Assembly: GCA_009192285.1 (NCBI GenBank)
Contig: WBVU01000018.1
Coordinates: 372,001-436,000, forward strand
Reading direction: 5' to 3'
Origin: Morchella semilibera
Taxonomy: Eukaryota; Ascomycota; Pezizomycetes; Pezizales; Morchellaceae
Length of the DNA stretch: 64,000 nt
The translations under genes were made by a program, and so were the position numbers. Position 1 is the stretch's first letter. Each line of letters opens with the position of its first letter. A model generated the notes under the pieces. It did no database searches, was not told the origin of the DNA, and saw nothing but the letters and a program-made list of their open reading frames with translations. This document shows, one piece after another, positions 48,424-60,900 of the stretch.

Positions 48424-50893
48424 CACAGTGAACATAGATACATAAAAGAAAAAAAAAAAAAAGCAGCCAATTTTCTCAAGAAGCAAGACCTTGCTACTCT
48501 TTTCGGGACCTACTCGATCGACTTTTCCAGATATACCCCCCCCCCCGGTTTTCTTAATTATATCATGTTTCATGCGCGCGTCGTCAACTAATCTCTATTA
48601 ATATAGAGATGACTTCGCCTAACATTGGATGAAGTGTTGCTTTTTTTTTAATGCGATCATTCCTTTTTTCTCCGTTCTTTCCCCTTGTATTTTCTTATTC
48701 TGCTTAAACTTCTATTCTCATGCGATAACGGCTGGAGTCTGGGGAAAGTATACAGGCCGTATCCCCGAGATGTTGCTTTATTGGCGGTATTAGTTTTTTG
48801 TTAGGGTAGGAAAAAGCCGGGCGTTTGGATGATTCTATTGGCTGGGTTGGTTGTCTCGTTTCTTACTGCGTCTCCTCCTCATCGGTCGATGAGACAGACA
48901 CGTGGAAAGCCGGCGTCGACGACAATTGATTGTTTGTGATACACAGAAATGGTAACACAGTCAAGAAGAGCTGTGTAGGCGAATAGAAAGAAAAAAAAAT
49001 AAAAGAGTTGGGAGTAAGAGTTGGAAGTGCATCAATGGAATGGTTATTTTTGGGTGTCAGGTGCTCCTCGAGAGAGGAAGAGAAATACATGGTGGAGAAA
49101 AAAATATTAGTTTGAAGTAAATGTAGCTACGAGAAATACGAGACAAAAATAAAACATAATAAATCTTACTACTTATTTTGTGATCCAGAAGCCTAATGAC
49201 GAATAAACAATGCAAGGTGATGGTGGTATGTTGCCTTGTTGGGGCTTTGAAGAATGCCGTGGTTTGTTTCCCAGGATCAGTAAGTGGGAAACATTACAAC
49301 AAAGCACTTGTGTGTGGGGCAAGACAAGGAGACAAGGGTGGTGTTCTTTTCTACAAAGGTTAGTCAGGGCTCCGGGATATCCTGTGCATCTGTTGGTGAG
49401 CTGTTCGTCTTGGGTTGCGCAAGAGTATTTGGTTTCTACCATTTTCTACACTCCGCAGCGAAGGGCATGTTTCAGGATTGGAAGTTGTTAGTTCTACCCC
49501 TCCCACGCCTATTTTGTATGTATTTGTCCGTCTGTCTAGGCCCTCGTCTGCCCGGTTCGCTGGTAAACGAAAGCATGCAAGGTTAATGTCGGGCCATTTC
49601 ATCATCGCTGGTCGCTGGCTGCAGGCCTACTCCAGTCCAGTTCAGCCAGTGATGATGCCGTTCCTTAGCAACTCGTCTCGAATTCAACAGGGGCAGGGGC
49701 AACGCTTCTGCACGACGCCGCCGTCATGAATGAAATGACATGACATGATGGCGGAGAGCCTCGACAATCGAGAGAGGTTGATGTGCCTGGGTACAGTGGT
49801 GGAACAATCATGTATATGTCATGTATGCGGTATGTAGAAGTTTTCACCTGAAGGTCCCTCCCTGTCCCTAGTGATCGTGATGATTACAACTACATACTCT
49901 ACATGGTATAACCCGAAAATTTATTCAGCCCAGTGAAATAGATAGCCCGGGATGGGTGGAGGGATAACCCTACATTACAGTGCAGGATTGGAATTTCAAA
50001 GTCATGTTCGTCCGAGCTAAGTACATGTATGTAGTAAGCTCCCTCAGGGAACTACCCATCTACTTGATGTTAAGCCTACCTACTCCCTACGTCTGCAATG
50101 CAAAGGAAGGAATATTTAGAACTGAGGACCAGGAATAACAGAGCTACTGGTCTGGGTTGTCTTAAAGCGGGAATTTCATTGCCGGGCCGAAAAAAATGGT
50201 CCAGAAGGCAGAAAGAAATGCCAATTCACTACTCGCCAAAAATTTAAGTCTATCCCTTTTGGTACCTAACATTTTGTTGCGTTGCAGCCGTAATAATATC
50301 TAATAATACCTAGTACAAAAGGGACAGACTTAAAATTTTGGCGGGTAGAGTAGGCAGCCCATATCGATATCTCTAAGAATTATGCGGTTTCGGTAGTTGT
50401 AGGTATCGCGGTTATCGACTATCGATTACCGGGGCGGCACTAATACACGGGGGGATGAGTGAATTATTAACGTGTAACGCGCTTGGCTCATAATCCGCGT
50501 TGAGATAATCTGGGGAACCCAAGCGAGCATGTAAAGTATGTAGGGGTGAAAGGATGGCACATCTATGGTTTAGGGTTCGCATTCATACCCGTGACAGCGG
50601 GGTTCGTTTCTATCGCGTCACGTCAACCCGTTATCGATATCGGGATTAATCCTTATGTTGTCCGACCAACTCAACGCATAGATAATTTCGTAAACATGGT
50701 CCCGGGTCGAAACTGACTACAGGTACATACCCATAACAAAGTTTGCTGAGCGAGCAGGGGAAAGGGAAAACCCGTTCTGATTTCTAACCCCCACCGTCTG
50801 CAAGAACGCCGTCCCTGCACCGCCAGTCTTAATCCATCTGTCCAGTCATCTTACCCTCCCCAGATTCATCCACCTTCAAAATCGTTCCTGAAT
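48424..50893. other. Gene-free stretch
   Basis: It includes the CCCH gene 3' end, a C11 tract near 48537, one TACATGTA (50022), the MITE-like element at 50230-50347, and a possible decayed tRNA-Met-like string near 50470-50525 (loop CTCATAA, no acceptor arm). Frames near 49200-49600 show no conserved motif. No gene is supported. Confidence 0.5.
50230..50347. mobile_element. MITE-like element, TA-flanked, ~33-bp imperfect TIRs
   Basis: Left end CTCGCCAAAAATTTAAGTCT (from 50232) and right end, read in complement, CCCGCCAAAATTTTAAGTCT (from 50345) match at 18 of 20. Pairing continues through RTCCCTTTTGG?TAC. TA flanks both ends (50230-50231, 50346-50347), as expected for a Tc1/mariner-type target duplication. 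The inner ~45 bp is AT-rich and non-coding, so it is non-autonomous. Confidence 0.75.
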
Positions 50894-53800
50894 ATGTTGC
50901 GTGACGTGAGGTTGAGGCTCCTACCGAACGTTCTCGACTGCCTACGTTGGTCCCCGGATGGTCAACTGGCTGTGTCAGCCAGTGAGGATGTAATCATCTT
51001 GGTCCGTTCTTTCAATTTGATCCTCCTGCCCCCCAAGATGTGGTCAAAATCCAAATACTTTGCAGAAATCATGCCAAATAAAATTTTGCCTACGTGCATT
51101 AGAGACATAGCTAACCAGAAGCTCTGAGTCTTGCAGGTCCCGAAAAATGGAAACACTAGCGGAAAACGCTCGCACCAGTTTCACCATGCCCGGGCGAATC
51201 TGAGGGAGCTGATGGTGAATTCCATGAACGATGAGATCCCCCCTGCAGATGGTACTGTTCCAATCATGGGGCGTGTCCATTTTTGAGTGTGGGCGAAATC
51301 GGATAGTTCAGGGGCTTCAGACTTGATGCTGATGTTTGAGATTTTCGAGACGCAGCGGAGATTTACAGCATCGGCGACGAGCAGGGGCCCGGGTATGCGA
51401 AGCAATTGGCATGGTCGCCTTTGGGAACTTCCAAGTATCGCAGGTTAGTCTGGTTCAGTGGCTACAGGATGCAGGATAAGAACTTAGAGCACGGATCGGA
51501 ATTCTCACTAGTTGAAGAGAGGATACTGAAATATAATGATGGTGATTGGTGTGAAGGTGCATTTTGGCAGTTCTCGCAACGAACCACCAAATAAGAATTT
51601 TTGAGCCCAAAGACCACCCTTGGAGTGATTGGCACCTGGTACGTGAAGTGAACTTCACACACACCAAATATTTTGGACCACTGATATGTCACACGAAGAA
51701 AACTAATGGCGTGGGCAGAAACATGATCTTACACTTGACATATTAGACTATGAAGGATGGGTGTCCGAAAGCTCTGATGAAACTACATCTAGGCTACGCT
51801 CGAGAACACGAGCCATATCGTGGTCCCCCGCATGTCACTTGTTTGGGGTACGCCGTTGTGGCGAGTCATTGATAGCAGCAGCCAATGAGAACTTTGAGAT
51901 AGTATTTTTTAGGTTTAATTTATTCTCGCATCTAGTTTGTCGGGAAAATTTCATTTTACTAACTGGGTGGGGGGGAACGCAGGGTCATGCATGATTACCA
52001 CTCAATCGTGGGGTATTTCACTGCTGTGGAAGGTGCAGAATTGGAAGCGGGAGCCGGATTACAGACAACATGGATGAACAATCTCACTTGGAGCCTCTGG
52101 AGACGTGCGCAGGAGGAAGGGAGGAGTGAGGCCTTTTTGGCCTATTCATTTCGTGGGAGAGTTTTCGTGTCCAGAGTTACTATAGGCCTGAATTTGGATA
52201 AAGGAGGGAATCCTTCCGTCAATGTTTCGGTTGGAGAGAAGACTCTGGTGGGCAAGTCTATGTCGGATGTTCATCCGGTTTTCGCAATCGCGTGGGCTGA
52301 CGAGGTATGCTCAGGCCGCAGAGTGATCATATAGTATCAGTGATCGTTCTGCTAATATGATATTTGTACAGGAATTCAATGGATTGTCGATCCTGGCGTA
52401 TGCAGTATCTAAATGCATTGTGATCGCTGCGATAAACGCCGATGGAGAAATTGTGTCCACGAGGGAGTTCGTGAATGGATTTATAGAACCTATTACTGGT
52501 ACGTAATATTCCTGACTGGCACCCTCGAGGCAGGAGCTCTGACCCAAATTTATACCTGTAGGCCTATGTTTCACACCCTCCACCCATTCATCCGGTGTAG
52601 TCCTACATGCTATTACTGTCAATGGTCAAAGCCAAACGGTAGTTTATTCTCCGCTCCCCGCGGCTCTTCATGACCACAATAATATCTCCACCTGTTACAC
52701 ATCCGGAGATATTGACCAAACAGATACTCCTATGCCCGACTCCTACCCAGAAGACAAAGAGGAAGAGGCACTTCGAGCGATGGCCACCCGCTGGACCAAC
52801 GCGGTCTCACTAAGAAGGCAAGATTTTGTGAATGAGTACGAGCTTCCCGCTGCCAATTGTAGGGTATATGGTATCGCATCGAGCCCTCTAGGTGGCGTGA
52901 TAGCGGTGGCGTGCAGCTTCCACCCAAATGATAGTTTGGAATATATTACTGCATCAAAGGAAAACACTAGGATTGTGTTTGGTACACATGAAGGCAGTGA
53001 AGGGGTATGGAAAGCAAGGGGCTTCTTAGCTGGAGAAGAAATGGATCTAAGTAAAGTGCCGAATCCTATGGCCCTGGCAAGTGAAGCTCTTCTCTTGGAA
53101 GCAGAAACTCTCGGTGACAATCGAGAGGGCATCTTAAGGAATATCCGGAAGTCTTTAGACCGTTTCAAGGGAAAATGTTGGGGCCTGGATACTGTTTCTA
53201 TATCATCAGAGGCAGTCGAGAATTCTTTGTCCGCCAATATTCTCCTCCAACCTCCATTGAATGCGCTTCGATACAGCTCCTGTCTCGAGATAATCCCTGA
53301 TAGTAACAATTTCGGTCTTCCTTTAGTCCCACGGGAGAACACGGAAATAGTAGCACATCACATTAACAGTGTCCTCCGAGCACCTCGGGATAAGACTACC
53401 GCTAGATCGACGCTGAGCAAACGCATTCTATACTCAGTTGCATGTGTCGGCATTCTTGGGTTGTACAACCGCCGGCCTGTACTTGAAGCTGCCCGGGATG
53501 CCCTTAGCTGGCTTTCTGGTATTGATGAAACGCCCACCGACAACGCAGGGGACGCCGAAAGAACCGTCATAGATGTTACTACAGAGCTTCAGATTGTCGA
53601 TAGACGTATTGCCGACTTGGACGTCATTGAACGCGGAGACGATGACGGTTCGGGTCTGGCAATGATTCGGGAAAAGGACAAGCTATTCACCAGCAAGTTC
53701 GAGAAATGCACGCTTTGCAAGAAAGGAATGGTCTGGGAGGATCTGCGAGTTGCGGAGTGCGAGGGGAATCACCGCTTTTCACGCTGTGCGTTGACCTTCC

Positions 53801-54000
53801 TCCCAATCAAGGAACCAAAGCTCACTAAAGAATGCACGATATGCTCGAGGACCGTGCTCGGTGATGCGGTGCTTGAAGGTGATAAAATAGAAATGAGGGC
53901 TAGAGGACATAAGGGTGAGAAGACTTTGGCTCAGGCGGTTTTGACTGGATTGGATATTTGCGTACATTGTGGCGGGAGGTATTGGGCGAAAGGGAGTTAA
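50894..54000 (+). CDS. Transcription factor IIIC subunit (TFIIIC delta / zinc-finger type)
   Basis: Eight exons by my reading: 50894-51001, 51137-51251, 51356-51443, 51557-51638, 51719-51912, 51983-52304, 52372-52498 and 52562-54000, about 824 aa. The N-terminal two thirds looks like a beta-propeller of the TFIIIC delta type (VLDCLRWSPDGQLAVSASED, QLAWSPLGTSKYRRCILAVL, RAISWSPACHLFG, FEIVFFR). The C-terminal ~100 residues hold a zinc domain (CTLCKKGMVWEDL, ECEGNHRFSRCALTFLPI, CTICSRTV, ICVHCGGRYW) as in the TFIIIC zinc-finger family, comparable to human GTF3C4 and the yeast tau60 region. TFIIIC binds A and B boxes and recruits TFIIIB for Pol III. The exon 2/3 junction (G|CG, 51251/51356) is least sure: acceptor AG at 51339-51340 also keeps frame. 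Confidence 0.82.
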
Positions 54001-57000
54001 TCGCAAGTATATGTATAGTATATATACATATATATACATATTCATTCCCTTTTGTATTTTGTTGTGGACGTCACGGTACCTGTAGACTGAATGAATATCC
54101 TGGGAATACTTGTGTTTTTGAAACAACTCCTTGATCATCTACCTCGCTCGGGCATGGGAGGAAAAGCCGTTATGATACCGGCACTCCGGATCTCTAAAAA
54201 CTCGGGATGTACGATTGCAATCTGTGCATGAAGCATGGCCAATGCGGAGCCCCTGCGCCGTCAGATTGGGGAGGTCTTTGCTGATTGGAATACTTGATAT
54301 GCAAAAATCGGGAGGGTTTGGTTGGGGAAGGACCCTTAGGTGATATGTGACCGCTAAGTCCTTCAGTTTTCTAGAATGCGGGGTAATTCTGTCTTACCAA
54401 TTGGGCTGATAGCGCATGCGTACCCTATTCGTCTCCCGAGACCCGAGAGAGGCTTTATTGTATGTCTCATCCTATCGCTTTCTGAAAAACCAACAAGGTT
54501 AGTGGGGTGGATTTCGTCATTTCATGGAGATGGGCCCTTTAAAATGGTACATCATATGATCCAGTGTATAATCTCTCTGTTACTCCATCGAATAGATTGT
54601 GTCGTTGCCCGTTAAAGCATCTTTTTGTATCATGCCGTACAGATATGTAGAACACGGCCTATTAACATGGTAGTTATAATAGCAAATAATCCAGGCATTA
54701 GCATAAAGGCTCCAATCCCCAATCTGGTAGCTACACAGCCCCTTTCATCCTTACGTATTTAGATGTAGGGTGGGGAGTGCAGGGCACCAGTAAATTATTT
54801 TTCTCGGTCAGAAAAAAAAGGAAAAAAAATGGTCAAGCAGCAGATAAAGGGAAAAAAAAATGTGAGATATTGAGATCCACGTGAGACCATCTTCAAAATC
54901 ATTTGCCCTTGGTCGGAAATACAGCCAACCAGCGATACCACATAGTCCTCGCCCCTCTCCAAGGAGCTCCGCGATATTGCATGACCAATGTGACGGGTGG
55001 GGGGGGGGGGGCTCTATTATTTTAAAGTGACGATTCTTACTCATGCTCGTTACAAACCCACTATTGTATGCGAGGAGTTAGTGTGCGTTCATTTGAGAAC
55101 CGCATGTGCCCGAATTCCACGATGTGTGACCGCGGCCAAAAAGAAAATGAAGAAAAGAAAAACTTCCTCGAACGGCGTGAGCTCCGAGGAAGAGGATTTA
55201 AGAAATAAGTCAAATAACCTAGAACATGCCGTATGTAGTCAAATTGTCTTAGGAAAGCCGCAACTTAGTCGCATGCTCTTTAAAACAAAAACAAAAAAAA
55301 ACTGACATCAAAGGGTTTCGCATCGGGGGATCTGGCCCATCTCTGATCTCCGAAATATTTGCGCGGTTTTCCCGAAAGCTTGATCCCCCCCCAATTAGAA
55401 TTAAAGGACACACAAACCGAGGACTGTGTATCCGACTTTACCGATCAAGGTGGTAGGTATTTGTGACCTGGTCCATTTTGTGTTTCAGGCATTCTGCATC
55501 GTGATACGGACCTACATTACGTGCCTTTTGACTCTAAACGACGTAAGAGTAACACCACATGTCTGTGAGTGCTACTACATACGAAGAGGGACGTTTTGAG
55601 ATCTTGGATCCAGCCGGGTAAATTTCCAAGTTCTGTTCGGGGGAAGGTCTGCGGCTTTATAGCTACCCAGACATCAAGGTGGATATTCTACTGCGCTCCT
55701 TATCGTATGCGTTTATTCCAATATGCAGAGCTAGTGGTTGCGCCACCACCACCAAAATTGAGCGAAGAGTGGTTCGTAGAAATGATCGACGGGTAAATAC
55801 CCGGGTCTACATGAAGTTGTTTCGTTTATGTCGAGGTGCCGAGTGTGGAGACGAGGCCGAATGTGATTCAATTCGCCAATTGCTGCGGTGAAGAAGGAAA
55901 AATTGAAGATCCGCCCGGCTCTAGGATACTGTGTAGCGTACGTACATCATGTAAGTACATACAGTACATAATTATCAGGATATCCGCCGCCGCCGCCGCC
56001 GCCATCATATCCGATAGATATCTACATGTGTGTATGTACATACCAGAAATAACACCAATTCGGGGGCTCTCGGAAGGTTGGTACTGATAGCGGGTACCTG
56101 ACTTCTGCTTCCGATGAGGATGGATGAGATTCATGTACACCATCACACATATCATCGCATACATGTGTGAGTACGGTTGAGTACGGTTGAGTGTACTGTT
56201 ACTCCAGCTAGGAACCCTGTGTAGATAGATGATTTATGTATAATTTAAAAAAAAATCAAAAATTGAACAGGCGCCAGTGGCTAACCCCCACATTAGCATT
56301 GGCCGCATGCGTCGAGAGTTGAACTCCTTTAAGTAGCATCGTCAATCTAATGTGGGGATTAAACCACTAGGCTATGTGCCCGTTATGGTTGCAAAAAGAT
56401 TTTTCACAATGAAATCAGAAATGGTATAAAAATGATAACAATCCTCAGGGCTTATAAATGCTCTGTAGAAATGTTTTTCGAGGGGGGATTGAAGTTGTTT
56501 TAAGCAAGGGTTGTCGGGTTCCCAGTGAGGCTTCAAATATTCCTCAATTAAGAGTATTCTGGGTACCAAGGATCAGCCCTACGGTGACTTCCTTTCCTTT
56601 GTTCCTGTTTCCAGGGTCCGCCAAGAGTCAAAGCCATTCCCGATGAAGTCTTCGAGAACGGAAGACCCAACCACATGCTTAATTCAACCGCGAGCCCTCA
56701 ATTTAGTCCTTCCCTGACTACACCACCAGAATCCCTGGGCACATCACCACCACCACCACCACCACTTAATACCGGGCAGCAGTGAAACAGAGGAAAACAT
56801 GTAATAGTTATTCCTACCAAAAGTATCAACCCGCAGCTGCAGATGCAAGGGCGTTTGACTGTATTCTGTGTGCAGAGAAAGCATCGCATCGTATTAAGTT
56901 TGCGTTGGAAATATGCGGATGAGATGCTTCTCGGGAGGAGGTAGAAACGAGATGAGGGTCGAGATTTCCTCAATCAATTCTTTTATGACCCCTGTTTTGT

Positions 57001-57397
57001 TATGTTACCCTTTGAAGTGATAGCCATTCCGAAAGAAGGATAAGGAATATTTACATATATACACATCTATATCAGGTCTGAAGTCGTCTAGTAGCTGGAT
57101 CCTTTAAAGTTGAAGCGTAGCCGGAAAACTGTTAAGACCTTAGGGTTGAATCATAGAATCACATGTCTGGTTTTGAGTTTTCTGCCTACTTTTGTTACCG
57201 CCGATTTTGTTTAAAAGGGACCTATCAATGCCCGCCAAAATTATTACAGTACTACTTTAGATAATTTTCTGTTTTACCGGCCCGTCGACTCCGCAGGCTG
57301 CACATATGTGGGTGTTCTACTGGAGTCTTAGTCAACTCTGGCGTTGGGCAATAATAAGGACTGATAGGGCCGATGGGTGTCAAAATGCACATGTTTA
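54001..57397. other. Gene-free stretch
   Basis: It contains a TATATA-rich spot near 54020, a G11 run at 54999-55010, (GCC)n near 55983-56001, the foldback repeat at 56276-56368 and (ACC)n near 56745-56765. Several short open frames lack motifs. No gene is supported. Confidence 0.5.
56276..56368. repeat. Foldback repeat with tRNA A-box-like end
   Basis: The left arm AGTGGCTAACCCCCACATTAG (56276-56296) pairs with the complement of 56347-56368 (AGTGGTTTAATCCCCACATTAG), with a few changes. Read on the minus strand, the outer right end TAGCCTAGTGGTTTAATC resembles a Pol III A box, and AGTTCAACTC about 60 nt on recalls a B box. It could be a small SINE or MITE remnant. Confidence 0.4.
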
Positions 57398-57940
57398 ATG
57401 ATCTCCAGCGCAGTCATGGGAAAATCTTTTCATCGCAGATGTCACAACCCAGAAATGTCCTTGCGCATATTACCTGCATTGGAAAGATCGAAAGATCGAG
57501 GGAGAAATCAAGGTTCGGATGAAACATTTATGCAAGATGGAGGAGGATACTTACAATCATTATCCATGCCATGCCCGGAGGATTACACATTTGGATGTAG
57601 GTATGTATTTTAGCCTCTTTCACAAGCCACTCATGAATGGTTGACATACCCTGCGTGCTCCGGTCGGACTCTGAGGGGTCTTCGTCATATTCTATTTGCT
57701 GAGGACTTTGACATTCGATTAGGAGATCTGTGTGATTGATGGCGATCGAAAAAAATATTGACCGGAACTTTCTCTCACCACAGTATTGGTGATACTAGTC
57801 TTGGGAATATGTCGCATGAGCTCGAGCCAGTGGTGAGTAAGGACTTCAGTTCGCACCAGTCAATATTCAGGTCTCCAATTCCAGTGGCCCTCACGATAGC
57901 AGGCAACGGATTGGCTACAGAGTCTAAGGGCGTCTGCTAA
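57398..57940 (+). CDS. Candidate two-exon hypothetical gene (119 aa)
   Basis: Exon 1, 57398-57600, from ATG, and exon 2, 57784-57940, join at a strong GTATGT donor and a pyrimidine-rich CTCTCACCACAG acceptor, with frame kept across the splice (AG|T, Ser). The product includes MSLRILPALERSKDRGRN and EDYTFGCSIGDTSLGNMSHE and ends LATESKGVC. I recognise no domain, signal peptide or membrane helix. The intron of 183 nt is long for this window. Supported only by open frame and splice sites, it may be chance. Confidence 0.3.
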
Positions 57941-60900
57941 CCAATTGATGGGTATCTAGGGTGGAGAAGGGTAAAATGATCAAAATCTCGGCCTCCCGCT
58001 ACTCTAATCATACTGACGTTGACAACTTCGGTAACTTCAATCATTGAGCGTTTAACGATTGAGCTATATGGCAGGGTCCTGATTGCAATTCTTGGTGATG
58101 GGGATAAAAAGCAACATCACCACAACGTTTCTCTGTATTCCCCAATCTTACAGATGGCTCCTGTGCTTCACAGTAAGCCCTGCTTGAACCGGATTTGAAT
58201 CTGCACTGCAGGGTTTCTACCTGACCAAATAAGGCACCTACGTCAACGATGGACTTTCTGTGACAGAGAAATATTTCCTCACGACACATTTCAAATACCA
58301 ACCAATTTTTTTTTGAATGCTGTATCACCACAAAAACGCGAGCGTGAGGCTTGGGGAAAGTTTATCGAGAAGTTTGGATCCTCCTTCCGTCCTGCCCGGT
58401 GTTCGGCAAACGAGTTAAATCAAAGAAGAAGAAAAAAAAAAGAAAAAAAAAAAGGGCGGGGAAAGGTGAGGGCGGGGAAAGATGCCGGGTGCGATCATTG
58501 GCCGGGTTGGTATTCGCCCTCCACCTACCTTGGCTAGGTAGGCCCTTGCCACTAATTAAGCTCTTTGATTTCTTACCTACACTGTACTCTACTGTAGAAT
58601 ACTTACTGCACGGTCTGTACCTCCCCGAAGACAAGCTCGGGCACCAGTACCTAGTACCTATATGTAGCCACCTACCATAGCCGCAGGATGGGAGGACGTT
58701 TGCCTTCTGTCTTGCCATGTTTCATTTCTCCTCAGGCGGCTGAGGGTTTTTTCCCTGTTAGCCATGGCAATTAGGTCGATTGGGTATGGGCCATTGATGA
58801 ACAACCTGAGGAGGGTACCGATTTGGACCAGAATTGTAGGTAGAGTACTAGGTAGCCGTCGAGAGAGAAAGAGAAACGACGGTCAGTGGGGCCGCAGCGG
58901 CAGCGGGGACCAGTCGACTGTCCACGATAAAGTGACCGGCCGAAAGATATGCCTTAACCTGTCTCGGAGTAAGTAAGACCGGTCTGGGGGCGAGTTTAGA
59001 TAGCTAGAGTCTTGGCTCCATGTATGTACCCCAAGTATCAGATACATTGGGGGCGGCGTATAGTACATCATGGCCTAGTCTGGTCTTACGCAAGACAACT
59101 GCTTTCGTGATCATTACCCACATAGTAACCTTCCGATAGAGACATGGAAAGTATTGGCCCCGATACATGCCCTTTCCTTCAGCTATCGCCGGAGATTTTA
59201 TTTTAGCTACCTACATCGGGCGATGGGGAGCGGCACTCTAACTTTAGGGTATGGCAAGTACATTCCCAAAGCGCACTTTAGAGTTGTCTCAATCGCAATA
59301 TTACTCTAGATAGCAGCAAATCATGATGTGGGGTGAAAGTCAAGGGCCCATGGCTGGTCCTCTTTGAGAGCAGAACACTCTAAAAGTACTTCAACTTCGC
59401 ACATCTGATACATACATGCAACTAACTGGTCGGTAATGCCTGAACGCGCAGATGCGAAATCCTGCCGAGACCGTCAAAAGGTCAGAAAGAGGTGCAGTGG
59501 GGGAGTGGGAGAAAATTTTCCCTTCTTTTTCTACACTTTGGGGGTTCGGCACTTTCTACTATACCGATCTCGAATACCCTCGCGAGGTTTTAGCTATAGA
59601 TTGAACCTTGAAGGAGAAGAAGCAAAGGAACTCTTCGAAAAAAAACAGGAAATGTCGGCTCTTTCACCGCCCAGAAGGAAAACAAAGAAAAAAAATGCTG
59701 CCTACCTGCCTACATCAAAGGATTGGGGAAAGGTTCAAGGTGACAGGCGGCGTGACATCGCCAAAAAGCCCGGATTGGGCAGCGGCAGACGCGTCATGAA
59801 AATCACGTCCGGAAGGCCCGTGGGGGGACTCAACCTTTTCTAAGACCCAGGAAGGGGCTTTGCGCTGTTTATCCTGCCTGGGACAGTGGGACCCATCCTA
59901 TCACCTTTGTGGAAACTCCAACCAAATTGTCTGCATGAATAGAGAGATCAAAGAGGGGAAGGCGCAAAAAAGGGTAGGATTCCGTAACTGTGATCAGGCG
60001 TGGGGCGGAAAGGGACGGGGGTTTGCTGATACGGGATTGACGGATAGTTGGGCACTTCGGACCAATCGCTTGTGGTCCTTGTTAATAGTGGAAGAGGCTG
60101 CCAGAGGAATTCTCGGTCGGCAGCAGGGAACTTCGGAAGGTATCCTGCCTGGGAGACTTGCGTGATAATCGTTGCTTGGGGCGGTGCGCAAGGGCGGACG
60201 GGTAGGCTGTTTGGAGCAGCTCGAAGCCGTGATGGTTTGCGACCTTGATGGCTTTTTGGCCTCCAGGCTTATGGTACATACAACATGACTACATACCTAG
60301 AATACTACTATTTCTATGCTCCACTGCCGTCATTCCTCATGAGCAACGGGGGCCCCGGTACCTATGTGTAACTCTAAAAGCATGTACTCTGCGGCCTAGA
60401 GTAGTATCACTCCTAGAGTAGAAAGTACTGAAGTGAGTGGTCCCGACAAGAATGGGAAAGAAAAAGCAAATACGAGACGCGAGGGCGAGGCGACTTTTCT
60501 GGATCATCCCCAGACGAGCGCGTCCATTCGGATCACAGACTTAGGAAGGGTTGGTGTTTTATGCTATCCTTAGTTCCCTAGCTCCTCGAGATCTGCTCAC
60601 GCGCGCGTGGATCGATTTTTCGCTTATTGAGCTGTATCCTTCAATTTTTATTTTTTTGGTCCTGGCTTTTCCCTTTTCTGCCTGCCCGCTTTTGGTTGAA
60701 AGGGCCAATGATATGTTGCACTCCATGTACCACTACCCGCCGTTTCCCTTCGTTTCCCTTCTTTTCCTCTAACTTAGATAGGGTATGCAACGGTCCATGT
60801 TTGGCTTTGTTTGTGAACTGGGAACCATATTCACCTACCGGTACCTATTTGCATGAAAGGGTGCTCTACATTCGACGACGAGGTTCCGGCCGCGGCAACC

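Noticed and set aside
50466-50530. Met-anticodon-like string CTCATAATC suggesting a tRNA-Met
   Set aside because: No acceptor pairing and no B box; treated as chance or a distant remnant.
59436-59843. 135-aa Lys/Arg-rich ORF upstream of the bZIP gene
   Set aside because: No motif or splice support, a composition driven by A/G-rich DNA, and location in the presumed regulatory region.
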